Positions 1 to 11,409 of a DNA stretch of 64,000 nt are shown here, piece after piece (within the stretch, counting starts at the first letter, position 1; every line of letters begins with the position of its first letter). The notes below the pieces were generated by a model, which saw only the letters and a program-made list of their open reading frames with translations, ran no database searches and had not been told where the DNA came from. The stretch is taken from contig JAQFWX010000044.1 of assembly GCA_027605045.1 (NCBI GenBank), positions 330,111-394,110 on the forward strand. Direction: 5' to 3'. The stretch comes from Phallus indusiatus (taxonomy: Eukaryota; Basidiomycota; Agaricomycetes; Phallales; Phallaceae). The position numbers were made by a program, and so were the translations under genes.

Positions 1-1505
1 TCTTCTCCGTCTTTGGCTTTGTCGCAATTGCAGACGATGCATTTGCATGGACCGCCGCAGCAGCGAGAAACTGCGGAGGGAGAAGAGGAAGGAGAAAAAG
101 TGGTGGTGTTGGATGGCTTCTCTGGTCCTGGTCCCGGAGCAGAGGAGGTAGATGCTGGTGTAGGCGCAGGCGCAGGTGTTGGGACTGGGACGGGAGCGTG
201 CGGTGCAATAAACGGAGCGGCTGACACGATAGAGCTCGACGAAGGCTGTCTCCAATGCTCGGTGGGGTGACTTGGCAGAATGAAAGCGTTCGGTACGTGA
301 GAAGTGACACCAAATCCGTTACATGCTGTACATGTCGTACACGAGTAAGGGCAGTTCTCGCCGGAGAAGAGAATCATAGAGGTGCTGAGTGAATGCTCAT
401 AGCATCCTTTCGCAAAGTAAATCAGATAAGAGAGCATATATATGAAGAGTATTTTACTCACCGGGACAGGCACAGGTGATTCCACAGCTACATGATCCCA
501 GGTTGACACCGGATTGCCAGGCGAACGAGTTTGCGGTTAAACTGGGATTGTAGAATGGCTGAACATGATGATGATATGGGTCAATTACAGGAGCGTTGGT
601 AGCGATAGCAGGAGCATGCGCGTTGGCACTGGCACTGGCGTTGGCGTTGGCGTTGGCATTTGCGGTACGTGCGGCTGAGCGGGAGAGATCGTCCAATAGC
701 GAGGCTGTGTAGGTGTCGTCGTTGCTCGTAGAGGCGGTAGTGTTGGGTTTGGAAGAATGATTATTAGACGAGTGAGACTTTGCCTTTGAGCTGCTGCAGC
801 AGGATGATGATGATGATGATGACGTAGCTGCGGCAGATGAAGGCGGGGGTGTGACAGGAGCTGATGGGAGGGAGGATGGTGATGGTGAGGACGGACGGGT
901 GTTGCATGATTTAGGCTCGGCGGCTACGTCAAAAAGAAGATAATCAAAATTAACTATAAAAAGTATGATAAAGAAGATAAAGACGTACGTTTGCAGCATT
1001 CCTTCGGTACTTTGGATTTCGGCTTAACTACTTTAGTCTTGGGCGGGAGTAGAGCAGGTCCTGCTGTAATAGTGGCGTGGGTAGGATCGTCTGGATCTAG
1101 TCGAATCGTAGCAGCAGTAGGAAGTTTGAGCTTGGCTGTTTCGTACGAAACCAAAACAGGGCAATTAATAATTAAAAAAGAAGTTTCATTTAGTGAAATA
1201 CTAGACTTGTTTTGGGAGATCAACTTACCCCGGGTGCCATTGCTCTTATCGGTACTGGGACGAGTTCCACAGAGACATTTCACGTGGACCTGCCTTGTCT
1301 TTCTGAGATTTCGACAATGCTCGCACTGTGTGATTGGACGACCCTTTTTCTTGATCTCGAAAAGAGTACGATCGGTGTGGGAGCAGGCAGATGAACGATG
1401 TCCCTTGATACAGGTTTCGCTGTTCGTGTTTTGAATACGAGAATATTTTACAACACAATGAAGTAAGACACACCAAGCGTATTTGAGACCGTTAAGAATG
1501 ACCAT
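1..1505 (-). CDS. Copper-fist transcription factor (5' part; continues past the left edge)
   Basis: The start is the ATG read at 1505 on the minus strand. After splicing a first short intron, the N-terminus carries a copper-fist DNA-binding domain (about residues 1-45): Cys pairs in ACETCIKGHRSSAC and QCEHCR, the KKGRP basic motif, and HVKCLC. In the family this zinc module binds the minor groove of copper-response promoters. Further introns join NGTR to AKLKLPTAA (about 1226-1136) and ECCK to PAEPKSC (about 987-928). Intron 461-407 (GTGAGT...AAAG) restores a Cys-rich segment: CSCGITCACPG joined to a stretch with CPYSCTTCTAC. A last cluster, CKCIVCNC, lies at about 60-25. Such Cys clusters resemble copper-sensing or activation clusters of Ace1/Mac1/Cuf1 regulators. 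The spacer is rich in Ser, Ala-Asn and Pro. The C-terminus is outside the window. Likely nuclear copper-homeostasis regulator; whether it senses excess or deficiency cannot be told. Confidence 0.88.
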
Positions 1506-1999
1506 CAAGGGTCCGAACGCAAGGCCCCGTTTCACTGGATTTTTATATAGCAAAGTATTGAGCCCAGGATGAGGGGTTTCTGCGCTTTCTTTCGTGACGT
1601 CACGTCACAATTACCACACATTTTACTTCAAAACAAAAGATCCTTTCCGATTCGTCATGTTCAAATATACCCCGGAGAACATTCGTTCTTGCGACCCCCC
1701 GACGAGAGATGAATCTGAGACTTCGTTCCCGATACTTCCCTCCGCCAAAACTATTCCCTTGATTTTGCGTCGACCGTGGTTGAAGGATTCCTAATGCAGC
1801 GATGAAGTAGGGAAATTTGGTCGGATTGGAAGGAATTGTTTTTCCTATAGTTTTTCCAGCTTCAGTTCCGAAATTCAGAAAATAGTTGACAATTCTATAA
1901 CGTTGCTGAACATGATTGGAACCGACCCATGTATGTAGCGCTTATGGCAGCTCTATTAGATAAAAGTTTTGGGCGCTTTGCTTTACGCTCCTTTTTTAT
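1506..1999. other. Intergenic region between divergent genes
   Basis: About 490 bases separate the minus-strand copper-fist gene from the plus-strand RRP9 homologue, so this stretch must hold both promoters. A short open frame (1594-1794) has no recognisable domain. I see no clear TATA box or repeat. Confidence 0.5.
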
Positions 2000-4104
2000 A
2001 TGCCTGACGCTTTTTTTGCAAACTCGAAAAAGCGCAAACGACCTCAAGCAAATGCTCGTAACACTGCAAAACACCCTGTCACTAAGTTGACAAAAGCCAC
2101 CAGAGGTGCACCCAAACAACAACAACAGAGGGAACAAAAACGCAGAAGAGACGACGACGAAGAGCTTTCGGATGGAAGTCAGAGTAACATTGATGATTTG
2201 GATTTAAGGGCTTCGGATGAAGATCCTAATGAGAGTGACAAGGAGGAATACGCTAATGAAACTCCTGCGGAGAAACGGTTGAGATTGGCTAAAGTTTATT
2301 TGGATACGGTTAAAGAGGATATTGCTCTTGGTTCGTCGAACAAATCAAAGAAATATATCTTGGCTAACCCGCTCGTTTGGTGTAGCGGAAGGAGAACACG
2401 ATGCCGCCGAAATAGACAGAGATATTATTTCGTCACGGTTAAAAGAAGACGTCGTAAGTTCATTCTCATTTCTTTTATTACTTCGTCTTGACTCCGTTTA
2501 GCTTGAGAATGCTGGAAAGTTGCATATTCATATCGCCGACTCTGTAAGTTCGTGTATTCTTTCTCAAATTCCCTACCTTTTACTGATATGGTTATCGTTA
2601 GTTAAATTTAGCTCGCGGGGGACCCTCGCATATCCGTATCAAACCACATCGGTTCGCAGTTACTGCAGCAGTCTTATCCGATGATTCAAATTTCCTGTAT
2701 ACCTCCGGAAAAGAAGGGACTATATCCTGCTATGATATATCATCTAAAAAAGTCGTGTGTCGTATACCCAAGTTACGGAACGAAAGCAAAGAGAGCAAGG
2801 GAAGCAAGGGAAAAGGCAAAGCAAAAGCTTTCGATCATGATATCCAAGGGCATGTGGATGAGGTTCTCGCGTTAGCTATTAGTGGCGATGGAAAATATCT
2901 TGTTAGTGGTGGGAGAGACAGGCGGGTTTGTGTTTGGAATATTAAACATGGTTCGGATGAGGGACCGCGGTTGACGTGGCTAAGAGGGTTTACTGGGCAT
3001 AAAGACACCATTTCGGTATGCCCTTGATTTTCGTGCATTGTGGCAAGCACGACATGACACTTTTATTTCTCACAAGGGATTAACATTTCGGAAATCTACA
3101 AACACATTATACAGCTCGTCCTTTGATCGTACAGTGAAAATCTTCGACTTGTCACCTGGAGTTATGGGTTATGTGGAGACACTCTTCGGACACCAAGAAG
3201 GAATCACAGATTTGGATGGTCTTAAAGGGGACACGGCTGTAACTGTTGCTGGACGAGATCGGACCGTTCGATTTTGGAAGATTGCTGAAGAGAGTCAGCT
3301 TGTTTTTCGAGGAGGCGGGACGGCGAAATCTAAAATGAGAGATCTGTTAGAGACTGGTCTTGAAATGCCGGATGAAGAAGATTCGAATAAGAAGCGGAAG
3401 AATAATGAGACGTGGATAGAGGGTAGTATAGATTGCGTGGGTATGATTGACGAAAACACTTTTGTGAGCGGAGGTGACAGTGGGTATGTGCTTATGACAG
3501 TTAAAGATTATATTTATTCATATATCTATTTAGAACTATATCATTATGGTCTACGACAAAGAAAAAACCGGTATTCTCATATTCAGTCGCTCACGGATTA
3601 GAGGAGACCGAGTCTTCAACTGAGGGAACATTACGTCGGCCTCGTTGGATTACTAGTATTGGGTGTTTGCGGTATGGTGATGTTTTTGTCTCAGGTTTGT
3701 GAAATCTAGCAAATCACACACAATTAACTTATCGCTGAGCTGCAGGCTCCTGGGACGGGCATATTCGGTTATGGAAAGTGCATTCTTCTCTGCGGTCGTT
3801 CGCACCTCTCGGGGCGTTAGAAGCTCATGGTATCGTGAATTCTTTGCGAGTTACGCAGATACCTAAAGATTGGGCATTGGACCAATCGTGGACAAAAGAG
3901 ACGATAACGAATGAAAATGGAGCTGAGAATGGGAATGGAAATCACCATGAGGACAGGCACACCATCACGACGCGAAAAGACGTTGGTATATTAGTTACGG
4001 CAGGTCTTGGCCAGGAACCCAGAATTGGACGATGGATCAAACTAAAAGGTGACGGCGCTGTGAATTGTGCTGTCATATTTGCCATAAGAAAAGATAGCCA
4101 CTAA
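2000..4104 (+). CDS. RRP9: U3 small nucleolar RNP protein Rrp9 (U3-55K), WD40 repeat
   Basis: This subunit of the box C/D U3 snoRNP binds U3 snoRNA in the nucleolus and acts in 18S pre-rRNA processing. The first exon encodes a charged basic/acidic tail and, at residues 87-106, the family motif ETPAEKRLRLAK...TVKED. Introns at 2331-2385, about 2454-2501, about 2544-2601, about 3016-3076, around 3492-3538 and about 3695-3745 join WD40 segments. Recognisable pieces are HVDEVLALAISGDGKYLVSG, SFDRTVKIFD, RDRTVRFWKI, FVSGGDSG, SLWSTTKKKPV and SGSWDGHIRLWK. The C-terminal LVTAGLGQEPRIGRW and GDGAVNCAVIFA are typical of the family end. The exon around 2602 uses the upstream AG (before TTAAATTTAG) to keep frame; the exact acceptor is uncertain. 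Confidence 0.92.
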
Positions 4105-4540
4105 CTACTTTAGTGGTTGTTCAACTACATACAATAGCCACTAATAATTGCGTCATGACGATGAATTCGGTGGCCATTTGCTCGTTATTGGATGTTCCTG
4201 AGAAACCGAGTCTTTTTTAGTTATTTGCATGCCTCAACGCATGGATTTAATTTAGGGATGGAAAACGTGGCTGCTGCTGCTACTCATCGTACTAACCCGA
4301 ATCAGGCTATTTTGGCAGTACATAATCATCTTACTCCATACATACATACGTAGTTATGTCTGGTGAGGTCACAGAGCCACCAGACTGCGAATGGTAAACA
4401 GACCGGCTAAAACACACCTTGCAAGTGCACGACACCCCACAACCCGGTCTACTCTTCAAGAGCTAGTCTACTTTCCCCGCTGTTAACCTTCAATTCCATC
4501 TCTATTTTTGTTTTTCATTAAGAGTTTTTCTTGTCTCTTC
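4105..4540. other. Intergenic region
   Basis: This holds the RRP9 3' flank and the upstream region of the next plus-strand gene. I see no coding signal, repeat or RNA gene. Confidence 0.5.
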
Positions 4541-5401
4541 ATGCCACGTAACGACTCCTATAACCATCCCAGTTCTGGAGCCGGTCCTGCTAGTAATGTT
4601 CCTGCAAACACGAATGCCCAAGCGATTAAGTCTTCGCCGTCCACAACAGTAAAATCGTCTCTCACTGGCGACAGTAATGGCGCCGAACGTGAACATGTCC
4701 TTGGAACCCACTTGGCTAAAATGCCAGACACTTCAGATGACTTGGAAAGAAATTGGCTGACCGCTACCGCTACACCAATATTTTCTCGAGCTGGTCTTCC
4801 GCATGTGGTTATGCCTGTCCGAGCCGACTCCCGAAACTCGAAAGGTCGTCCTCACACGACCGGTTCTGTCACCAGCGCGTCAGCGACGACGGCCTCCCGT
4901 GGTGGTGGCGAAGCTGTTGTCCCTAATTACAGCGAGACGAGAAAGATGTTATACGTAGCTGCTGAAGAAGCCAGATCGTCTTCCAATTCTCCTGATCCCG
5001 AGGTCGTAATGCAGAACAACAACCAACAAAATTTTTCTGAAAGGCGTCTTATAGCTGAAGACGGGAGCAAGCGTACAATCGCTTCCAGAGACCATATTGA
5101 TGGCGATGGAAAAGACACCCAAATGCCGTTTTCTGATTCATCCAAATTCGCCGGCGGGTTCACCAAACTCCGTCGAGTTTTGAGTTTTGGCGGAACTCCT
5201 TCGGACGAACCGATGTCAATATCGTCAATCCAGCTGCAAGCTCATGATGCGCTGATAGACAACAAGGACGACATAGAACGTTCAGAGCCTAAAGCACTGC
5301 CTCTGCCAGGAGAAAGTGGACGGAGCGACAAGAGATGGCAATTCTCAAGCATTTTCAAATTATTTTCGGGAGGTCCGAACAAAGGCTCAAAACTGACATA
5401 A
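4541..5401 (+). CDS. Uncharacterised Ser/Asn-rich protein
   Basis: A single-exon open frame of 286 codons begins at the ATG at 4541 (the frame extends to a TTG at 4508, which I do not use). The product is hydrophilic and low in complexity at the N-terminus (Ser, Asn, Ala, Thr). It has no signal peptide and no membrane segment. The more conserved-looking stretches are FAGGFTKLRRVLSFGG (about residues 203-220) and the C-terminal end WQFSSIFKLFSGG, which is basic and amphipathic. I recognise no domain. Codon use and lack of internal stops support a real gene; the function is unknown. Confidence 0.55.
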   Translation: MPRNDSYNHPSSGAGPASNVPANTNAQAIKSSPSTTVKSSLTGDSNGAEREHVLGTHLAKMPDTSDDLERNWLTATATPIFSRAGLPHVVMPVRADSRNSKGRPHTTGSVTSASATTASRGGGEAVVPNYSETRKMLYVAAEEARSSSNSPDPEVVMQNNNQQNFSERRLIAEDGSKRTIASRDHIDGDGKDTQMPFSDSSKFAGGFTKLRRVLSFGGTPSDEPMSISSIQLQAHDALIDNKDDIERSEPKALPLPGESGRSDKRWQFSSIFKLFSGGPNKGSKLT

Positions 5402-6564
5402 GAGGGAAGCCTTTTGCGTTGTTGTTGTTTGGAGCTGAAACATTATGGTTATCATGATAAAAGATATATTTATTCGATTGGCACATGCTCTTTTCGTCAA
5501 ACGCGCACAGTCTTCCTCCCCCTACCTCCCCTTTTGACATGTATACACACCGCGATACGTTATCTTATACAAGGTTTGCCACCCTATCGAGTGGCATACG
5601 CTTGATGATGCTCGCTCACAGGGACCCCTTTTTCTTTCGCTAATTTCAAACTTCCGCCGAATGAAATGACTACTCGGAAGCCAGCAACACCTAGGAATGC
5701 CAGCATTATCACCAACACAGTACTCAGACATACGTGCATGCTACGCAGGGTGCTGTCCCTGCTATGTATTCATTCATTTTTATTTTTATCCTTTTTTGAC
5801 AAGTATTTATACATTGTGTACTAAGGTAAGGGTCAGGAACTGACTACTCTCAGCATACGTTAAGGCTAACCGATAAAGCCAAGGAACCTTGAAGGATAAT
5901 GTCAAAGGAAAAAGATATCCGCCTTATCCTGACCTTCTTTCCAAAAAAAAATGTGTCTTGATGGATCGCGGTAGGAGACGCACAGCTGTGGCAGGAGCGT
6001 GCCTCCGGGTAACCGAACAGTATTCAATATCGAATCTCGATGGATTTCGCCGGTCACTGGACGATCGGCCAGACAGAACTTAATCAATTAATCCATTAAT
6101 CCACATACGAAACATGTCAAAATGTTGTTCTGATTGTCATTGCCCACCCTTCGTTCATTTCGGGATTATTGATACGGATTGGTAAATCACGCATGTTATC
6201 TGAGTGCGTTCCCAAACCTGCGCCGAGTTTGCCCTGTTTTGCTCGAACCTTGACATCGTCTATGTCACTCCGAATGATGGGGGGGGGAGACAATGGTCAT
6301 AAAAGGTGACCATCATAACCGTGTTTACGATCTTCTTCTCTCTTCCTAATTAATATCAAATACGGTCTGCTTTAGGAGTCTTCCTCCTCAACTCGTTCGG
6401 ACCTCCGCGGCCGCCTCAGTGCCAGTCGTCGTCGAACCCGGCGGCCAACGCCTATTTGTCTTGTTTGCCAATCGATATATATACATCGTCAACTTACGTA
6501 TATATATATATATATTCTCATCATCTTACAGTCCCCCCCTATTCCTTTCATTGAATTTCCAGGA
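5402..6564. other. Long intergenic region with a (TA)n run
   Basis: About 1.16 kb without a convincing gene. A TA dinucleotide run lies at about 6499-6516, roughly 50 bases upstream of the next ATG, preceded by pyrimidine-rich DNA. These could be core-promoter features of the following gene. Short frames at 5889-6087 on both strands have no recognisable content. Confidence 0.5.
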
Positions 6565-7833
6565 ATGAATGTGTCTACTTCATATACGTACACTGGCCCA
6601 CGGTCATTGTCGAACACTTTCTCAGTGCCTTCTTTAACCATGTCTCGTATTGCAGTCTACAAACCTCCACGATCGTCTCCTCTGGCTGGACCAGCTATCT
6701 CGGTGAATATCGACGACGAAGATCAAGATGACGAGGACGATGATAATACTGCTGCTGCTGCAGAAATCCAAAGAAATGAAAAGGGTCGAATCAGCGCCAC
6801 GCACTCCAGACCTTCGTCTCCGTATCCCACTCCTCCCAGAACGCCTTCGCCTAGCAGCGACTGCTCTACACCTACACCTGATCCCCAAAGTTCGAAGGCT
6901 ACACCAGAGATAGGAACTGGGTCGACTGAGTCTTCTAGCGAAACCCGGTCTAAGTCACATGCGAAAAAGAGCCGACTTTCTGTCCCTCATGGCAGCATTG
7001 ACGCGTCATCTCGACTATTGGGAGTTCCCCAAGATGAATCATCAACTCGACGGTCTTCGCGCGCATACGTTAGAACTCCCTTCTCTGCACCGCCCACTAT
7101 GGCTGATATTCATCCTTCATATGACACCAACGCTATTTCTGTACGTGCTGTTCGGAGACCACGGACAGCGCCTGGCTCATCATCATTATCATCATCATCA
7201 TCGCCCGCCGAAAGAGGCACATTTTCTGCGCCAGGTATCGTTAAATCAACCGCGGGGCGGAAAAGGCATGAAGTGCCGAATACTCAGTCGAATTCAGATT
7301 GCAACTGCAAAATGTCGATACCCTCGTCGTCAAGTCACCATCTTCTTCATTCGTGTCCGGATACATCCTCAAACCCAAAGCTCAATTGGGTCACTGTTTC
7401 GAGTGGTTCTCCACCACCCTTTTCGCGAACCTTCTTGACTCACAGTGTTGTGATGCCCGTAAAGGCGACTGAAGCTGAAGTGAAGAGATCGTCGAGAAGA
7501 CCGAAAACGATGTCAAATTTGCAATCCTCGTCTATCTCTCCGTTATCCGGATTTCAGGTACAAGAAGTTGTCAGTATGTCGCGACCGATGCCCATTTTAA
7601 AATCTCTGAAGGAGGAAGAAAGGCGGGAACAAAATTACCAGTCCGGGCCGTTTGTTTCGCCTTCTCACGATGAGATCGTTTATGATGGGCAGGTGTCAAA
7701 GGAAGTGGGAATCAGAGTTAAAGGAGAAGCATTGTTGAATTTACATGATAACGAGGTTGAAAAGGCTGGTCCTGAAGAAGAGTTGGTTATAGAAGATCGT
7801 CGGGCTGGAGGCGATGGTGGAAGAGGAAGCTGA
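6565..7833 (+). CDS. Uncharacterised Ser/Pro-rich acidic protein
   Basis: An uninterrupted frame of 422 codons. A second in-frame ATG at 6640 (MSRIAVYKPP) is an equally possible start. The N-terminal region has an acidic tract (DDEDQDDEDDDN, about residues 51-62). It is followed by many Ser-Pro and Thr-Pro pairs (for example SSPYPTPPRTPSPSS, about residues 82-96), suited to proline-directed kinases. A Ser run lies near residue 208. No membrane segment, signal peptide or known domain is visible. It is probably largely disordered. The function is unknown; the reading is supported by length and start context only. Confidence 0.55.
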   Translation: MNVSTSYTYTGPRSLSNTFSVPSLTMSRIAVYKPPRSSPLAGPAISVNIDDEDQDDEDDDNTAAAAEIQRNEKGRISATHSRPSSPYPTPPRTPSPSSDCSTPTPDPQSSKATPEIGTGSTESSSETRSKSHAKKSRLSVPHGSIDASSRLLGVPQDESSTRRSSRAYVRTPFSAPPTMADIHPSYDTNAISVRAVRRPRTAPGSSSLSSSSSPAERGTFSAPGIVKSTAGRKRHEVPNTQSNSDCNCKMSIPSSSSHHLLHSCPDTSSNPKLNWVTVSSGSPPPFSRTFLTHSVVMPVKATEAEVKRSSRRPKTMSNLQSSSISPLSGFQVQEVVSMSRPMPILKSLKEEERREQNYQSGPFVSPSHDEIVYDGQVSKEVGIRVKGEALLNLHDNEVEKAGPEEELVIEDRRAGGDGGRGS

Positions 7834-7939
7834 AACTACTTTTGAAAATATTCAAAAAAGCGAATTTATGATAATTGACAACAAGTATTATTTACAAGAC
7901 TGATTGCGACGTGCACTACTTAGTGCGAAGATGTGCTGA

Positions 7940-9995
7940 GCCAATCCACTCAGGGCCGTAATGATATATTTTGAATGGTAGGCTCGGCATACTATCACAG
8001 CCAGCCATTGGGTCAATCTCCTCCCAATTATTTTAATGCATGCAAACCAGACTCTCAGTTAACGGACGTCGTGCAATTGACTTTGAAAAATGATACCTTC
8101 GATTGGCGTCCAGAATATGTAAAGGAAACGCTTCCAGCTGTGCCGCCTCGAGTCATGAACAGTCTTCTCCCGGATTCATCGCAATCTGGTCGGACAATGA
8201 CCTCAGGCAGCCAGGCTACAGTCCGCCATTTATTCGATTTGAATACCAAAACGAATGTCCTTGGAAGCCTAGTTCGGCCCATTGTTCCAACCATGGTCAA
8301 TCATATACTCTCGACGAGAAACTAGTGTCCAAATATGTCTATATTTACAAGGACCTAGGCCTGGGAATGGAGAAGTATTGTCAAATTTGCGTGATGAAGA
8401 AGATGACAACGCTGGTCTTGAAAAGTGAGTAAATACTGCCTAATTGACAAATACATAACCACAAGATTAATTGGCAAATTCCAACGTTCGTCGCAAACAC
8501 GGCATGATTGTGTGAGTCAGTCTACGAATTTCTCTGTTGCCTCAAGCCTCTACGTATTGATATGACTACTACCAATCACTGCAGTCACCGGCCATTGGTC
8601 CAACGTCTCCTCCCGACTACCTCAAATTATGCAATCTTTGCCCATGAAAATACCCAAACGATGACAACTTACAGTCCACCGTTTATTCGGTTTGAAAAAC
8701 TAAAGCGGATGCTCCTGTCTTTCGGAAGCCTGGTCCGGTCAATTATTCCAACCACAGTCAATCATAAACCGGCTCAACCAAAACTACGTAATGACTGGAT
8801 ATCCCCTTGATTAATCCGAAATTGAAACTATTTTCTCTTTCCTCATTCATTTCTACACAAGCCATAAATTTTTGATCCCTATATTACGTAGTTCCTTGGG
8901 ACGAGTATATCAAGACCTTGTCCCTGTTCCTCGCTCGGAATAAGGAGTTTAATTTCCCAACGCATAGTCCGACTGTTATCGGCCACGGGTACAGCTTCTT
9001 CGTACGTCTATTCTTAAATTTTTGATTTTATTATATTTTTTAGGTTGTCTGCGCACTCCTTTCTCTGAACCGAATTATTTTTTTGCATGACACTCACGAT
9101 TGAAGGAGAACGTATCCTTCCGCGCCAAAATTATTCAATTCGTACACACATACTGGTGCTACCGGTACCACCGTTATATGGAGGTCATCTATTTTAAATA
9201 AAGTGTGGCCAAGATTTTTGTAAATCCGGGAAATGCTGGGTCCAGCCGGGATATCCTGCAGCGCTTCGATTGAATAAATCAGAGCTTCGCTCTAATATGA
9301 AAAAAGGATTTCAAGCGTCCGGTAGGCAACTTTTGATTATTCGGTGATTTTATATCCTTATTTTCCCGCCATTTTTAGCAAGTCACTACCACATTCAACG
9401 ACCGCAGGAATTCGGGTTTCGTGACTTCCGACCTATCCTGGTGAGCGGAATGTTACTTTGACATGTCCCATCTCTCAAGAAACCTTTGTCTAAATCTTCC
9501 ATGCGCTTACGAAGATTTTTTCATTGAATACACACTGCAGACCTTAGACTTGTTGTGATTGAATTTCTCAGGCTACGCGCTGTATGTTCCAATACCTATT
9601 CATGTCGTTTATAAGCAAATGGCGATTCTGCAAGCCGAGGCTGGATGTATGTATTCGTATACTAGTAGCGTAGAGGTCAGAGAATATCACGCGTACATAT
9701 CACAGACACTTACTAACGCGAACAGTCTGCCGTCACGTCTCTTAATTATCATATAAATAGCTGCTTTCCGTAGTTTTTACCTTCTCCTCAGTTGTTCACT
9801 GATACTGAGGAGTAAGCGTTTATTGTTCTGTTCATTCCGTATTTTCTAACTTCGCTCTGTAAAAGTTTTATCATTTCTAAGTTCCGCCCAATGTCCTCTT
9901 TTCAACAGAGCGCCGGGCTGACCTCGCAACTAGAAGGACCGAGTCCATTTAGCGAATCGAAGGTGTCGGACACGGGAATGTCTCGTCGTAAGTTG
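7940..9995 (+). pseudogene. Decayed alpha/beta hydrolase copy (paralogue of the gene at 11864)
   Basis: This stretch matches the intact hydrolase at 11864-13297 and its upstream DNA piece by piece. The pieces include FDWRPEY (about 8099), a frameshifted NHGQSY.LDEK segment (about 8290), VVPWDEY.K.LSLFL (about 8890), a TYP.AP segment (about 9110), the GFRE/RDLP region (about 9410) and an RLEGVGH-like end (about 9950). Frames change between pieces and stops intervene. The HGTGFH motif is lost, and the nucleophile elbow GHSMG reads GHGYS at about 8984. The product cannot be a working hydrolase. The first-exon region appears twice (7975-8330 and about 8560-8810), so there was also an internal duplication. 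Confidence 0.8.
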
Positions 9996-10699
9996 TTTTA
10001 CATAAATGCGATTTAGTGATTAAAGCACTTGACAGACCAAACCAGTCGAGGATAAAACGCAAATTTCCGCACGATGGTAATTGTTTTCTACTTGGGAAAA
10101 TGTCATAAATTGAATCCCAAATATTCGCCTCGATGTTTAACGCAATCCTAGTAGTACTCCAGGCAGCACTCCACTTCTAGGTATACGGGACTTACCTGCA
10201 GTACTTCAAAATCATCCCGATGCGAACGAAGCATACAAAATATGCTTAACCTTTGAGCAGTCGCTCCTGGACCGTTCACGTTCTAGATCAAGCCGTGCAC
10301 GAGGTGATGCACTGCCGCCTTGTCGCAAGCGGCTCTGAATACCTTGATAGAGGACGTCATACTATGTCGAGACAACCTTGATGGCTTTTTGAATATAGGT
10401 AGTATATTCGACTTGTTTCTTCATTCGCGTTCGTAAGTGTAACATGATATACTATACTATGGCATACCTCATATATCATATCCGATACCCGTTCATCCTT
10501 GTAGTCCAATCACGCAGTACGCGGGTCTCTCGACCCCCCAAACAATTTTCCTCGTCGTTTGAGGCCGTTAGGAACTAAGTAAGTGAAATAAGTGTACGAA
10601 AATTTAGTCCCCTCAGTCAGGAAAGCCATGACGTACGGGAGAAAGTAGTAAACCCAGCAATAAAACCCTTTGATAACGATCTAATTCGACCTTGTAGGG
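9996..10699. other. Intergenic DNA with a short coding-like remnant
   Basis: The first 50 bases still match the DNA just downstream of the intact hydrolase (about 13321-13375). At about 10170-10335 one plus-strand frame reads GIRDLPAVLQNHPDANEAYK and ends in RSRSRSSRARG..LPPCRKRL. This looks like a leftover exon of an unknown protein. Nothing else is recognisable. Confidence 0.4.
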
Positions 10700-11283
10700 T
10701 TTTGGTGCGAGGTGATTGTCGGTGCATCGTCACCAAACTGTACGAGGAACCTTAGTAGCAACTTGAAAATCCCCTCTTCTACCAGCGCTCTCTCCAAATG
10801 TGTTCCAAAATATCTGGCAGACCACAACATCGACAGAATGCGCGCACATATTCCCTGTGTCAGTGGACAAGGGAATCGCTGGTAACAAGGGCAAGGTATT
10901 ATTCTCAATTTTACACAAATTTTTGCGGGGGGTGATGGTTTTTAAATATCAGGCGTTGGTTTTCTGCCGAACCTACAAATGGAGCTGAGTGGAAAGCATA
11001 TAATGAGTTATTCAATATGACAACCCTTGAAAATTTTCTTCATGACGAGTTCGACAATTTACGGCTGTGGTTTCTCCCCACTGTGCGTTTAATTTACCAC
11101 GAAGTTTGTGCACCTAATTTTATGCCTATTCAGGACACGCCGAACCGATATGAAGTCAAGCGGCACCCCCACGTTGCAAAGAAACTTAAGGATACACTTC
11201 CATTACCACAGACTCTCGGGCCGGTACAAGAGGGACTTCAACCCCCTCTGATCCCACGGACTGTGCTGTGAACTGGCAATCAA
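10700..11283 (+). pseudogene. Broken HNH_2-type nuclease-like gene (copy 1)
   Basis: This copy shows the same pieces as the one at 20497-21136. They are RCIVT (about 10711), CAHIFPVSVDKG (about 10838) and, in a separate exon, TTLENFLHDEFDNLRLWF (about 11017-11075) then NRYEVKRHPHV and DTLPLPQTL. The C..T...AHI.P...L.H..FD pattern fits the HNH_2 family common in agaricomycete genomes. The RCIVT frame hits two stops a few codons later, the AHI exon is in another frame, and the end (about 11262-11283) is one base out of frame relative to GELAMRT of the other copy. I call it a pseudogene. It is followed by a zuotin fragment, mirroring the order at 20.5-22.7 kb. Confidence 0.65.
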
Positions 11284-11409
11284 GACAATACTATAATACT
11301 TGCTCTACTCGATCCGCTTTTTTTTTCTGTTTTTTTTTTGTATCTGTGTCTTTTCTTGCGTTGACTCGAAGCGTATTGTGTGCTGTTGCGGTGTGACTAG
11401 CACACTGGC

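Noticed and set aside
991..1434. Plus-strand open frame of 147 codons over the copper-fist gene
   Set aside because: It is antisense to exons with clear copper-fist motifs and has no recognisable content.
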